A DNA stretch of 64,000 bases from contig JANXOF010000037.1 in the NCBI GenBank assembly GCA_025353725.1, positions 372,001-436,000 on the forward strand, given 5' to 3'. This DNA is from Polyangiaceae bacterium (GTDB lineage: Bacteria; Myxococcota_A; Polyangia; Polyangiales; Polyangiaceae). How positions within the stretch are numbered: the stretch's first letter is position 1; each line of letters opens with the position of its first letter. Shown piece by piece: positions 19,024 to 28,711 of the stretch. A model generated the notes under the pieces. That model had not been told where the DNA came from, ran no database searches, and saw only the letters and a program-made list of their open reading frames with translations. The position numbers and the translations under genes are program-made.

Positions 19024-20835
19024 CTACTTCTTCTTGCGCTCTCCGAACTCTTCTTCGGCGGGTTGCCCATGAGGCACGGTCGCGCCGACGTCCGGTGATG
19101 CGCATTGCGCGTACTCGGCCGGCGTTTTGAACGCCGCGATGCACGCTCGTTGGACGTCATCGAGTTCGGGTGAGCGCACGCCGCACTTGGCAAACTTGTG
19201 ACCGAGGAACATCACGCGCGCGTTCGTCGTCGGAAAGCTCGCGACCGAGAACGGTGCCAGACGCGACTGAAGCTTCTTACAGTCGACTACCGACATGGCG
19301 ACTTTGGCGCTCGGTGGCTGCTCGACTGGCGCCGGGGCCGCGAGAAACGTGGCCCACGCGGGACCCACAAGCTTGGCGAGCGCGGGCTGAGGAATCGCTT
19401 TCTTTGCTTTGATCGCTTCGAGAATTTCGGCGGTGGCGACCTTCTTGTCGGCGGAGACCTTGTCGGCCTCTTCCATCGCCACGAGGTCCGCCTTCGACAA
19501 AACCTCTTTATAGGCGATACGGATTGTACGACCCTTGCGCGTGACCTTCGAGCCCCGGAGCGCCTTGATGTAGTTGTCGACGAGTCCGGCGAACTTTTTC
19601 TGCCTCGCGCTTGCGGTCGCTTCGTTTGATTGAATCGTGAGTTTGGCCTCGTTTTGCTCGAGGTGGCTCTTCCACTCGCTGACGATTTCGTTGACGTCGA
19701 CCTCCACGGCCTTCGCGGCACTGTCGTCGCGCGCGACGAAAATCACGTTGCCCTGGAGAGCGCCCGCTTTCGCGGGATCGCCGTCGGTCTCGAACGCTGC
19801 CGCTTTGAGTTTCGAGTCGACCTGCTCGAGAAGCTTCTCGACGCCCTTCCCAGGGAAGCAGCCGTCGATGAACGCGGTGAATCCGGCCGAGCTGTTCGAG
19901 GCACCGAACAGGCATGGCGCGACGAAAAACTCGCGCGAGCTCTTTGGCTGTGCAGTCAGACGAGTGACGGCGAGTCCCTCGGTTTCGGCCGCAGCGTCTT
20001 TAATCGCCTCGAGCCGTGCGTTCAGGTCCTCCTTCGGATTTTTCACCGACGAGGCCATCGTCTCGAGCGCGGTCTTGTTCCCGAGGAACCACGTCGTACC
20101 TTGGGCGAAGGCTCCGAAGCTCGAGTCGTCACACACGCCGGCCGCGGGGGCGGGCGCGCCGAACGTCCCGCGGTCGTCACCGATGGTCCGACAATAGCCA
20201 GGCAAGCCCTTAAACGAGAACGCGGTATAGCCGTTCTTTTTCGGGAGCTCCGCGACCTTGAAGTGACCAACGCCAATACGTTGCGATCGCTTGCCGTCGG
20301 GGTCCTCAAGCGTGATAACTGCGCGAAAGGGGCTCTCGAGCGATTCTTCAAGAACCGAGCCGCAGTCAAGGACGGATCGGACGTCATCGAGGTTTTTCGC
20401 GTCGAAGAAGAACTCTTTCGCGGATTTTGAGCTGCCGCTTCCCATTCCCTCGATACGTCTCGCCGGGTTTGAGGAGCCTGGCTTGCACATTTCGGTGCCG
20501 AGCTCGGCGGCGAGGTAAACACGCTTTACGCGCGGGTCCGTTTCTCGTGTCGATTCGATGACTTGCGTCGAAATCTCCGACGTGTTCGAGGGCAAAAGCT
20601 TCGCCTCGATCGGAAGTGCGACAGCCTTCGAGTGGCCTTTAAGGAAGAAAAAACCGAAGGCGCCCGCCGCGACCAGAACCAGAAAACCGAAGGCGCCACC
20701 CAGGATAAACGGCAAGGGCGAACGCTTTTTTACCGGTGGCCCTTGCGGCATCATGCCGCCAGGCGGCGGTCCGTACTGCGGGTAGGGACCGGGGGGAGCG
20801 CCATAAGGGCTGCCGTAGGGCGGTGGTTGGTTCAT
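19024..20835 (-). CDS. Single-pass membrane protein with Pro/Tyr/Gly-rich N-terminus
   Basis: The 603-residue product begins with a Pro/Tyr/Gly-rich cytoplasmic tail (MNQPPPYGSPYG..., about 1-35), a basic stop (KKRSP) and one strong membrane helix (PFILGGAFGFLVLVAAGAFGFFFL, about 42-66). About 530 extracytoplasmic residues follow, with Cys pairs that may form disulfides and several helical, Lys-rich stretches. It ends in a charged Glu/Lys tail. The same MNQPP-type tail starts the membrane protein at 42416. The kinase operon starts after it on the same strand, 37 bases past its stop, so co-transcription is possible. I recognise no functional family. Confidence 0.7.
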   Translation of the reverse strand: MNQPPPYGSPYGAPPGPYPQYGPPPGGMMPQGPPVKKRSPLPFILGGAFGFLVLVAAGAFGFFFLKGHSKAVALPIEAKLLPSNTSEISTQVIESTRETDPRVKRVYLAAELGTEMCKPGSSNPARRIEGMGSGSSKSAKEFFFDAKNLDDVRSVLDCGSVLEESLESPFRAVITLEDPDGKRSQRIGVGHFKVAELPKKNGYTAFSFKGLPGYCRTIGDDRGTFGAPAPAAGVCDDSSFGAFAQGTTWFLGNKTALETMASSVKNPKEDLNARLEAIKDAAAETEGLAVTRLTAQPKSSREFFVAPCLFGASNSSAGFTAFIDGCFPGKGVEKLLEQVDSKLKAAAFETDGDPAKAGALQGNVIFVARDDSAAKAVEVDVNEIVSEWKSHLEQNEAKLTIQSNEATASARQKKFAGLVDNYIKALRGSKVTRKGRTIRIAYKEVLSKADLVAMEEADKVSADKKVATAEILEAIKAKKAIPQPALAKLVGPAWATFLAAPAPVEQPPSAKVAMSVVDCKKLQSRLAPFSVASFPTTNARVMFLGHKFAKCGVRSPELDDVQRACIAAFKTPAEYAQCASPDVGATVPHGQPAEEEFGERKKK

Positions 20836-21005
20836 CGCGCATGAGGCTACGCGACCTAAAGGCTACATGTCCCTTCCTTTGACGCTGCAAAGGCCAAACT
20901 GTCGTGGGCGCATCGCCTTCGTTGCCTTGCCACGGCGTGACGGCGTCGCGCGGCCCCTTCGGGTCTCGCCTTTACGCGACCGCGCGGCCGTAGCACTTAC
21001 CTGGG

Positions 21006-22109
21006 ATGGCGAAACGTAAGGAGCCAAGCCTCGACCCAACGCCAACGCCCGCGGCTCGCTCTCGCGAGCTCAACTCCGCCGTCGACGTCGAGAACGGCAG
21101 CGACGAAGTTCGGTTCGAGCGCTCGCTCCGGCCGAAATCACTTGACGACTACATTGGCCAAACGAAGCACAAAGACAATTTGCGCGTGTTTGTCGAGGCA
21201 TCCCGCCGCCGCGGTGAACCGCTCGACCACGTGCTTCTCTCCGGCCCGCCAGGCCTTGGTAAAACGACGCTCGCGCAGATCCTCGCGCACGAGATGGGCG
21301 TCGAGCTTCACATGACCAATGGTCCGGTGGTCGAACACAAGGGCGCGCTCGCCGGGCTGCTGACGAAGCTCGGAAAGAACGACATCCTTTTTATCGACGA
21401 GATTCATCGACTCAATCCGGTGGTTGAAGAGAGTCTCTACCCGGCGATGGAGGACTTCCGAATTGACGTCATGACAGGCGATGGTGCGTTCGCCTCCTCC
21501 ATCCAGATCCCCGTGCAGCCCTTCACGTTGATCGGTGCGACGACCCGTACCGGCATGCTGACTGCACCCCTGCATTCGCGGTTTGGACAGATTATCCGGC
21601 TCGATTTCTATTCCGTCGAGGACCTCGCGCGCATTGTTGAACGAAGTGCGCATCTTCTCGGCGTCGAAATTGCCAAAAATGCCGCGCTCGCACTTGCAGC
21701 TCGAGCCCGCGGAACGCCCCGCATCGCGAACCGCCTCCTGCGTCGGGTTCGTGATTTCGCCGAGGTCCTTGGGTCCGGAAAAATCGACGAAGCGATCGTC
21801 CTGGAATCTGGCGAACGTCTTGATATCGACCGTGCCGGGTTTGACGAAATGGACCGCCGCCTGCTTCGAATCATCATTGTCGACTACGAAGGCGGACCCG
21901 TCGGCGTCGAAACGCTCGCGGCTGCGCTCGGCGAGCCGCGCGACACGGTCGAAGACGTCTACGAGCCTTACCTTTTGCAACAGGGCTACCTCGGGCGGAC
22001 GACACGCGGTCGGGTCGCGACCCGCAAAGCCTATGAGCACTTAGGACTTCCTTTTGCGGGAGCCTTGCTCGCGACGATCACGACGCAGAGTGACCTCTTC
22101 GACGAGTAA
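21006..22109 (+). CDS. ruvB: Holliday junction branch-migration ATPase RuvB
   Basis: The 367-residue product is the AAA+ motor that, with RuvA, drives branch migration of Holliday junctions. Landmarks: [18 protein letters not shown], Walker [15 protein letters not shown], Walker [11 protein letters not shown], sensor region [15 protein letters not shown], and the C-terminal winged helix ([41 protein letters not shown] in outline). The N-terminus is about 25 residues longer than usual. ruvA and ruvC are not next to it. Confidence 0.97.
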   Translation: MAKRKEPSLDPTPTPAARSRELNSAVDVENGSDEVRFERSLRPKSLDDYIGQTKHKDNLRVFVEASRRRGEPLDHVLLSGPPGLGKTTLAQILAHEMGVELHMTNGPVVEHKGALAGLLTKLGKNDILFIDEIHRLNPVVEESLYPAMEDFRIDVMTGDGAFASSIQIPVQPFTLIGATTRTGMLTAPLHSRFGQIIRLDFYSVEDLARIVERSAHLLGVEIAKNAALALAARARGTPRIANRLLRRVRDFAEVLGSGKIDEAIVLESGERLDIDRAGFDEMDRRLLRIIIVDYEGGPVGVETLAAALGEPRDTVEDVYEPYLLQQGYLGRTTRGRVATRKAYEHLGLPFAGALLATITTQSDLFDE

Positions 22110-22224
22110 ACGAACGCATTTTGTCGCAGGCGCGTTCACGGTCGCTTGCCGATGACCGACTCTTTTCGTCAGGCCTCCGATTAGTGCGCACGCTTCGCCC
22201 CAGGTATGGCATCGGAGGGGCTCG

Positions 22225-23379
22225 ATGCGTTACGCCGTTATTATTGTCGCTTTGGTTGTGCTCGTCGGGGGTCTGGTGGCTGTCAAGGGCACGCAGATCG
22301 GTTCGCTCATCAAGATGGGCAAAGAAATGGAGAAATCGGGACCTCCGCCCGAGACTGTAGCGACCGCATCTTCAAAAGAAGATGAGTGGGAGAGCACTCT
22401 CCGAGCCGTCGGCACGATCGCTCCGGTGAAGGGGGTCTCCCTCAGCAATGACGCGGCAGGTGTCGTCTCTGCCATTCGCTTCGATTCGGGCGCCGTCGTC
22501 AAGCAAGGTGACGTCCTTGTTGAGCTCGACAGCAACGTCGAGCGGGCCCAAATCGCTTCCGCTGAGGCCAGGCGGGAGCTGGCGCAGCTCAATGCCGGGC
22601 GATCTCGCGCCCTCGTAGCCAGCGACAGCATACCCAAAGCGCAACTCGACACGGACGAGGCGCTCGTGAAGTCGTCGCAGTCGGATCTCGGAGCGCTGCA
22701 GGCGCAAATTGCGCGAAAAGTCGTGCGCGCGCCGTTTAGCGGCAAGCTCGGCATTCGTGCGATCAATGTCGGTCAGTACCTTGCCCCCGGCACCACAATA
22801 AGTTCGCTCGAAGCTATGGAGTCTGTGTACGTCGACTTCGCGCTCCCGCAGCAAAACGTGGGCGACGTCGTGGTCGGCACCAAAATCCGAGTGTCGCTCG
22901 AGGGAGACGCCGGAGCGGGGCTTGAGGGGGTGGTCACCGCCGTGGACCCTGCGCTCGACGCCGCGACGCGTTCGCTCCGCGTGCGGGCCAGCGTTGGTAA
23001 CCAAGACGACAAACTTCGCCCTGGGATGTTCGCGAACGTCAGCGTCGTTTTGCCTCAGCAAAAGCACCTGGTAAGCGTTCCGTCACCCGCCATCGTGCAT
23101 GCGTCTTACGGCGACTCCCTCTTCATCGTGGAGGACAAAAAGGACGCGTCGGGTACGACGGTGAAAGGGCCGGATGGGAAGCCGTCACGTATCGCGCGCC
23201 AGCAGTTCGTGCGGACCGGAACGCGTCGCGGCGACTTTGTCGCGATTGTTGATGGCGTGAAACCTGGCCAAGAGATCGTGGTTGGAGGCGCGTTCAAGCT
23301 GCGCAATGGCGCGGGTGTCGTCGTCAACAACGAGGTCGTTCCCGAGTCGAAGCTCGCGCCGACGCCCGCGAACCACTGA
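22225..23379 (+). CDS. RND efflux periplasmic adaptor (membrane fusion protein)
   Basis: The 384-residue product is an AcrA/MexE-type adaptor. It has an N-terminal hydrophobic anchor (AVIIVALVVLVGGLVAV), a lipoyl-like half-motif pair (IRFDSGAVVKQGDVLVELD, about 90-108, and VVRAPFSGKLGIRAINVGQYLAPG), a helical hairpin between them, and the beta-barrel and membrane-proximal domains (SVPSPAIV...GDSLFIVED). A GGAGGGG Shine-Dalgarno precedes ATG 22225. It bridges an inner-membrane RND pump, encoded 13 bases downstream, to an outer-membrane TolC-type channel that is not encoded here. Confidence 0.93.
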   Translation: MRYAVIIVALVVLVGGLVAVKGTQIGSLIKMGKEMEKSGPPPETVATASSKEDEWESTLRAVGTIAPVKGVSLSNDAAGVVSAIRFDSGAVVKQGDVLVELDSNVERAQIASAEARRELAQLNAGRSRALVASDSIPKAQLDTDEALVKSSQSDLGALQAQIARKVVRAPFSGKLGIRAINVGQYLAPGTTISSLEAMESVYVDFALPQQNVGDVVVGTKIRVSLEGDAGAGLEGVVTAVDPALDAATRSLRVRASVGNQDDKLRPGMFANVSVVLPQQKHLVSVPSPAIVHASYGDSLFIVEDKKDASGTTVKGPDGKPSRIARQQFVRTGTRRGDFVAIVDGVKPGQEIVVGGAFKLRNGAGVVVNNEVVPESKLAPTPANH

Positions 23380-23392
23380 GCCGCCCATTTCC

Positions 23393-26300
23393 ATGAAGTT
23401 TACAGACATCTTCGTTCGTCGGCCGGTCCTCGCGATCGTCGTTAGCCTCGTCATTGTCATTGCCGGGTTGCAGGCGGTGCGTACCCTTAACGTCCGTCAA
23501 TACCCGAAGCTCGAAAGCGCGACGGTGACGGTTCGAACGGCCTACGTCGGAGCAAGCGCCGATCTCGTCCGCGGGTTCATTACGACGCCGCTGGAGCGCG
23601 CCATCGCGGCGGCCGACGGAATTGACTACATCGAATCGCAAAGCGTTCAAGGACTCTCTACGATCAACGTTCGCCTCAAGCTGAACTTTAGCGCCGGAAA
23701 CGCGCTCGCGAACATCAGCGCGCGGGTGAATCAGGTTCGTGCCGACTTGCCTCCAGAGGCGGAGGTTCCCGCGATCAACATCGAACCGTCAGACGCCCAG
23801 ATAGCGTCGATGTACTTGAGCTTTGGCTCGCAAATCCTCGAAGAAAATCAAGTCACCGACTATCTCATTCGCGTCGTTCAGCCGCGCTTGTCGGCCCTCG
23901 AGGGCGTGCAGCGTGCGGATATTTTAGGCGGCCGGACGTTTGCGATTCGGGCGTGGCTCAAGCCGGATCGCATGGCTTCGCTCAACGTAAGCCCCGCGCA
24001 AGTTCGCCAGGCGATTGGCGCAAACAACTTTCTCTCGGCGGTGGGCCAGACCAAGGGCGCTCTTGTTCAAGTCAACCTCACGGCCACCACGGATCTCAAG
24101 TCACTCGATGAGTTCAAGCACCTCGTAATTCGTCAAGAGGGCGGCGCTCTGGTGCGCCTCGAAGACGTGGCCGACGTTGTCCTCGGCGCCGACCAATACG
24201 ACCAGGACATTCGATTCTCGGGCAAGCGCGCGACCTTCATGGGGGTATGGGTGCTCCCGAATGCGAATTCGCTCGACGTGATTGCACGCGTGCGAAAAGA
24301 GATGGACATCATCAAAGCCGAACTCCCCACGGGCCTCGACGCCAGCGTGGCTTTCGACTCCACGAAGTACATCGAAGACGCCGTTCACGAGGTCGAAAAA
24401 ACGCTCTTCGAGACGGTCCTCATCGTCGCTGTCGTCATCTTCCTCTTTCTTGGCTCGCTCCGATCGGTCCTTGTGCCGCTCGTTGCGATTCCCGTTTCCC
24501 TCATCGGTGCCGTGTTTCTGATGCAGGTTTTCGGGTTCACGGTGAATCTGCTCACGTTGCTCGCCGTTGTGCTCGCGGTCGGTCTCGTGGTCGACGACGC
24601 CATCGTCGTCGTTGAAAACGTTGAACGGCAGATGCGCGACGGGAAAACGCCGCTCGAGGCCGCTCTGCTCGGAGCCCGTGAGCTCGTAGGGCCGATCGTC
24701 GCAATGACGATTACGCTCGCGGCCGTTTACGCCCCGATAGGCTTCCAAGGCGGTCTCACGGGAGCCCTGTTTCGTGAGTTTGCCTTCACGCTCGCGGGGG
24801 CAGTCTTCATCTCGGGTGTCGTCGCGCTCACGCTCTCACCGATGATGTCGTCAAAGCTGCTCAAACCTCATAGCGAGCAGGGTTGGATGGCAAAAAAGGT
24901 CGACGCCGGGTTCGACGCCGTGAGGCGCGCCTACACGCGCGGGCTGAATCTCACGCTTCGCAACCGCGGACCCGTCTACACGGTTTGGGTCGTGCTCTCG
25001 CTGCTCGTCGTGCCGATGTACATGTTTTCGCCGGCTGAGCTCGCGCCAAACGAAGACCAAGGCGTCGTCTTCGGGGCCATTGATGTCCCGGCGAATGCGA
25101 CATTAGAGCAGCTCGAGCCGTATACGAATCAAGTCTTCGATATCTGGAAGACGCTTCCGGAGTTCGATCATAGCTTTCAGCTTACGTTCCCGACGGGCGG
25201 TTTTGGAGGCATGTTGGCCAAGCCGTGGGAGGAGCGAAAGCGAAGTATTTTCCCGATTCAACAAGAAGTGTTCGGCAAGCTGATGAAGGTTGCCGGAGTT
25301 CGCGCCCCGGCGTTCCTGCCTTCCGCACTGCCGAGCGCCGGCACGTTTCCGGTGGAGTTCGTCATCGCATCGACGGCAAGCCACGAGGAGCTGCTCAAGT
25401 TCACAGACCTCATCGTTCAAGATGCGTTGAAAAGCGGTCAGTTTGCGTTCCCTCCCATCGTCGACGTTCGCATCGACCAAGAGAAGTCTGAGATCGTCAT
25501 CGATCGCGATAAGGCCGCGTCGATGGGTCTAAGCATGCAGCAGATCGGCAGCGACCTTTCCTCCATGATCGGCGGCAACTTCGTAAACCGTTTCAATATT
25601 GACGGACGAAGCTATAAGGTTATCCCTCAGATTGCGCGTTCCGAGCGTCTGACTCCCGAGCAGCTCACGCGCATTCAGATTACCGGTCCGAATGGCAAGT
25701 TAATGCCGCTTAGTGCCGTGGCCACGATGAGGCAAGGTGTTGAGCCCCGAACGCTGAACCGATTCCAGCAACTCAACTCCGTAAAAATCTCTGGCGTTGC
25801 CCCTCGGTCGCTCGAAGCCGGCTTGCGTGTGCTCGAGGACTCCGCCGCGAAGATTCTGCCTCCTGGCTACCGCGTCGACTACACGGGTGAGTCGCGCCAG
25901 CTTCGACAAGAGGGCGGGAAGTTTTTGCCGGCGATGGGCCTCGCGATCGTCCTGATTTTCCTCGTGCTCGCGGCGCAGTTCAATTCCTTCCGCGATCCGT
26001 TCGTCATTCTCGCCGGGTCCGTTCCGCTCGCGATGTTTGGCGCGATGATCTTCACGTTTTTGAAGTTCGCCGGACCACCGGGCATGAGCTTTGCCCTTAC
26101 GGACGGGTGGACCACGACCCTCAACATCTACTCCCAAGTCGGTCTCGTGACCCTCGTGGGACTCGTTGCGAAAAACGGCATTCTTATTGTCGAATTTGCG
26201 AATGCCGAGCAAGAGAAAGGCGCGAGCAAGCTCGAAGCCGTGCGCACCGCCGCTACCACACGCCTCCGTCCTATCTTGATGACCACAGTGGCAACTGTCG

Positions 26301-26590
26301 TGGGCCACTTTCCGCTCACGCTCGTGACCGGGCCAGGTGCCATCGCTCGGAACTCGATTGGTATCGTTCTCGTGGGCGGAATGACGATTGGGACATTCTT
26401 CACGCTGTTCGTCGTGCCGTCGGTGTATGTTCTTATCGCACGTGACCACCGAAGCGCGGGTCGAGTAGGGGCGTCGCTGGGCAGCGGTCATCCTTCGCAG
26501 GATGAGCCAGAGCGCTCGAGCGGCCCGCGGATTTCGGACTTTGGTCCTGAGGTTGCCGCGCGAACAGGCCACAGTCCCGTCGGGACGTAA
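23393..26590 (+). CDS. RND-family efflux permease
   Basis: The 1065-residue product is the inner-membrane proton-driven pump of a tripartite efflux system. It starts at ATG 23393 (MKFTDIFVRRPVLAIVV), the standard RND beginning; the longer open frame overlaps the adaptor. Features in order: TM1, a large periplasmic loop, a TM cluster with LAVVLAVGLVVDDAIVVVENVERQM containing the paired Asp of the proton relay, the GGLTGALFREFAFTLAGAV helix, TM7, the second periplasmic loop, and a C-terminal TM cluster (LVGLVAKNGILIVEFANA). The tail after the last helix is Ser/Gly-rich. Gene order adaptor-permease is typical of HAE1-type multidrug efflux. The substrate is unknown. Confidence 0.95.
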   Translation: MKFTDIFVRRPVLAIVVSLVIVIAGLQAVRTLNVRQYPKLESATVTVRTAYVGASADLVRGFITTPLERAIAAADGIDYIESQSVQGLSTINVRLKLNFSAGNALANISARVNQVRADLPPEAEVPAINIEPSDAQIASMYLSFGSQILEENQVTDYLIRVVQPRLSALEGVQRADILGGRTFAIRAWLKPDRMASLNVSPAQVRQAIGANNFLSAVGQTKGALVQVNLTATTDLKSLDEFKHLVIRQEGGALVRLEDVADVVLGADQYDQDIRFSGKRATFMGVWVLPNANSLDVIARVRKEMDIIKAELPTGLDASVAFDSTKYIEDAVHEVEKTLFETVLIVAVVIFLFLGSLRSVLVPLVAIPVSLIGAVFLMQVFGFTVNLLTLLAVVLAVGLVVDDAIVVVENVERQMRDGKTPLEAALLGARELVGPIVAMTITLAAVYAPIGFQGGLTGALFREFAFTLAGAVFISGVVALTLSPMMSSKLLKPHSEQGWMAKKVDAGFDAVRRAYTRGLNLTLRNRGPVYTVWVVLSLLVVPMYMFSPAELAPNEDQGVVFGAIDVPANATLEQLEPYTNQVFDIWKTLPEFDHSFQLTFPTGGFGGMLAKPWEERKRSIFPIQQEVFGKLMKVAGVRAPAFLPSALPSAGTFPVEFVIASTASHEELLKFTDLIVQDALKSGQFAFPPIVDVRIDQEKSEIVIDRDKAASMGLSMQQIGSDLSSMIGGNFVNRFNIDGRSYKVIPQIARSERLTPEQLTRIQITGPNGKLMPLSAVATMRQGVEPRTLNRFQQLNSVKISGVAPRSLEAGLRVLEDSAAKILPPGYRVDYTGESRQLRQEGGKFLPAMGLAIVLIFLVLAAQFNSFRDPFVILAGSVPLAMFGAMIFTFLKFAGPPGMSFALTDGWTTTLNIYSQVGLVTLVGLVAKNGILIVEFANAEQEKGASKLEAVRTAATTRLRPILMTTVATVVGHFPLTLVTGPGAIARNSIGIVLVGGMTIGTFFTLFVVPSVYVLIARDHRSAGRVGASLGSGHPSQDEPERSSGPRISDFGPEVAARTGHSPVGT

Positions 26591-26644
26591 ACAGAGCGGC
26601 CTTTCCGTTGCGCGTGGCGCCTCCGGGCCGATAGTCTCCTTGAT

Positions 26645-28711
26645 GTGAGCGGCGGAGTGGTCTTAGTGGTCGATGACGACATGGTGAGTCGCCATGTCCT
26701 CGGGCAGGCGCTCGCCAGTGCGAAGCTCGATTACGTGGCCGTCGGATCGGGGGCGGAGGCGCTTGCTCAGGTAGACAAGATTCATCCCGCGATCGTGTTG
26801 CTCGACCTCGTGATGCCCGCACCTGACGGCTATCAGGTGCTCCGTATCCTTCGAGCCCGCCCCGAGACGCGAGATTTACCCGTGGTGGTGCTCACAGCCC
26901 TCGACGGAGAAGACGAAATCGCCAAAGCGTTCGAAGCAGGCGCCGACGACTTTGTGAGAAAGCCGTTCAAACCCGTTGAGCTCGTCGCCCGCGTGCGAGG
27001 GCAGCTCAGGCTACGCGCTGCGATGGAGGCACTCGCGCGGAAGGAGAAGGACGCGGGCGTCGTCCTCGAAGTGACGCAGGCGTTGGCCTCGAATCTCGAT
27101 TTTCGCGGCATCCTATTCATGGTCGTTCAGCGCATCGCCGATGTCGCAAACGTCGACCGCGTCTCGATTGTGCTCGTCCACGAACAGAAAAATGTAGGCT
27201 ACGTCGTCGCGGCGTCGGACGATGAGCAGCTTCGCGATTTGCCCATCGACATTACCAAGTATCCTGAGATTCAGGAGGTGCTCACGCACGGTGAGCCTCT
27301 CGTAGTCGAAGATGCGGTGACCCATCCGCTCATGGAAATTGCGCGCACGACCGCGCAGGGAAAGACGAACTTCGCGTCGCTGTCGATCGTGCCCATTCTT
27401 TACGACGGCAAGCCTATGGGCGTACTCTTCTTACGGTCGCGCCGCGCCGGTGCCTTTGCCGAGCGAGAGGTCGCGCTCTGCCGGACGATCGCCAGCGCAA
27501 TGGCTATCGCGCTGCGCAATGCGCGTGTTCTCCAGTCGCTCCGCGATGAGACGCAGCAAGTCACCGTCGCGCGCGTCGAAGCCGAGCGGCGAATGCGTTC
27601 GCTCCAGCGTTACGCCGACTTCTTCGACAGTTCCGCCGACGGGATTGTCGTGATTGATGCCGATGGTCACCTGCTGTTCTCCAATCCGAAGGCTCGCGAA
27701 ATCACGGGTTACGACGAGCAAGACCTTCGCGGTCGTCGCCTCGGAGACGTGCTCGTTTCAAACTCGGACAACCTCGCTCTCGAGCTTCGCGCCGGGTTCC
27801 GCAAGGGACACTTCCCGAAGGACGTCGATATTGCGCTCACGACACGCGACAAACGCGACCTAATCGTCAACGTTAGCTTTGCCAGCGTTTTGCGTGAAGA
27901 CGGCGCCGTGCTCTGCTCTTTCCGAGACGTCACGAAGCAACGCGCGGTCGAGGCCGAGCTGCTGAAAACGAAAGATTTTCTCCAGCGCGTCATTGACTCT
28001 TCGGTCGACGCGATCATCAGCGCGGACCTGCAGGGCAGAGTCGTCCTCTTCAATCGCGCCGCAGAGCGTATCTGTGGGCGTCCCGCTCGCGACGTGGTCG
28101 GAACCGATGTTCGTGCACTTTACACGGAAGGTACGGCGCAGAAAATAATGCGACTTATTCGTGCAGGGGGAGGCCGTATCGAGGGCCTTAAGGTAGATGT
28201 TGTGGCCGCGACCGGAGCAGCCGTCCCTGTCGCTCTCTCCGGAGCGTTGATTTTCGAGGGAGACGCACCGGTGGGTAGCGTCGGTATCTTCACCGACCTG
28301 CGCGAAAAAGTCCGTATGGAGCAACGGCTCCAGCAGGCACAAGACCAGATTTTAGCGCAGGAACGTCATGCGATTGTTGCCGAGCTCGCGGGAGCTGCAG
28401 CGCACGAGCTGAATCAGCCACTTACGAGTGTGTTGAACTACGCCACCTTGCTGAAGCGACTTTTGACGTCGGGCACGCCGGCATCGTCCGCGGCCGAAAT
28501 TATCGAGGGAGAAGCCGAGCGTATGGCCGAAATTGTCCGTAAGATTGGCAAGATTACGAAATACGAAACGAAGACCTATGTGGGGAAGCAAAAGATCCTC
28601 GACCTCGACCGTGCAAGTGAGGACGGCTCCGAGGTCTCTGACCCGACAACAGGTACTTTGCGCGCATCGCAGCCGATGCCCCCTCCCGCCGAACGTGGCA
28701 GCGACCAATGA
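26645..28711 (+). CDS. REC-GAF-PAS-PAS-HisKA sensor protein lacking the ATPase domain
   Basis: The 688-residue product starts at GTG 26645. Domains in order: a receiver (VLVVDDDMVSRHVL, phospho-acceptor Asp54 in LLDLVMP, Lys106 in VRKPFKP), a GAF domain (about 135-300), two PAS domains (about 330-430, YADFFDSSADGIVVID; and 445-560, VIDSSVDAIISADLQGRVVLFN), then a HisKA helix pair with the H-box His587 in AAAHELNQPLTSVLNY. The protein ends about 100 residues later in a Ser/Thr/Pro tail with no N, G1 or G2 boxes, so the HATPase domain is absent. The next gene overlaps by four bases (ATGA) and encodes a complete HisKA-HATPase protein, so this protein may be phosphorylated in trans by its partner. 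Confidence 0.9.
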   Translation: MSGGVVLVVDDDMVSRHVLGQALASAKLDYVAVGSGAEALAQVDKIHPAIVLLDLVMPAPDGYQVLRILRARPETRDLPVVVLTALDGEDEIAKAFEAGADDFVRKPFKPVELVARVRGQLRLRAAMEALARKEKDAGVVLEVTQALASNLDFRGILFMVVQRIADVANVDRVSIVLVHEQKNVGYVVAASDDEQLRDLPIDITKYPEIQEVLTHGEPLVVEDAVTHPLMEIARTTAQGKTNFASLSIVPILYDGKPMGVLFLRSRRAGAFAEREVALCRTIASAMAIALRNARVLQSLRDETQQVTVARVEAERRMRSLQRYADFFDSSADGIVVIDADGHLLFSNPKAREITGYDEQDLRGRRLGDVLVSNSDNLALELRAGFRKGHFPKDVDIALTTRDKRDLIVNVSFASVLREDGAVLCSFRDVTKQRAVEAELLKTKDFLQRVIDSSVDAIISADLQGRVVLFNRAAERICGRPARDVVGTDVRALYTEGTAQKIMRLIRAGGGRIEGLKVDVVAATGAAVPVALSGALIFEGDAPVGSVGIFTDLREKVRMEQRLQQAQDQILAQERHAIVAELAGAAAHELNQPLTSVLNYATLLKRLLTSGTPASSAAEIIEGEAERMAEIVRKIGKITKYETKTYVGKQKILDLDRASEDGSEVSDPTTGTLRASQPMPPPAERGSDQ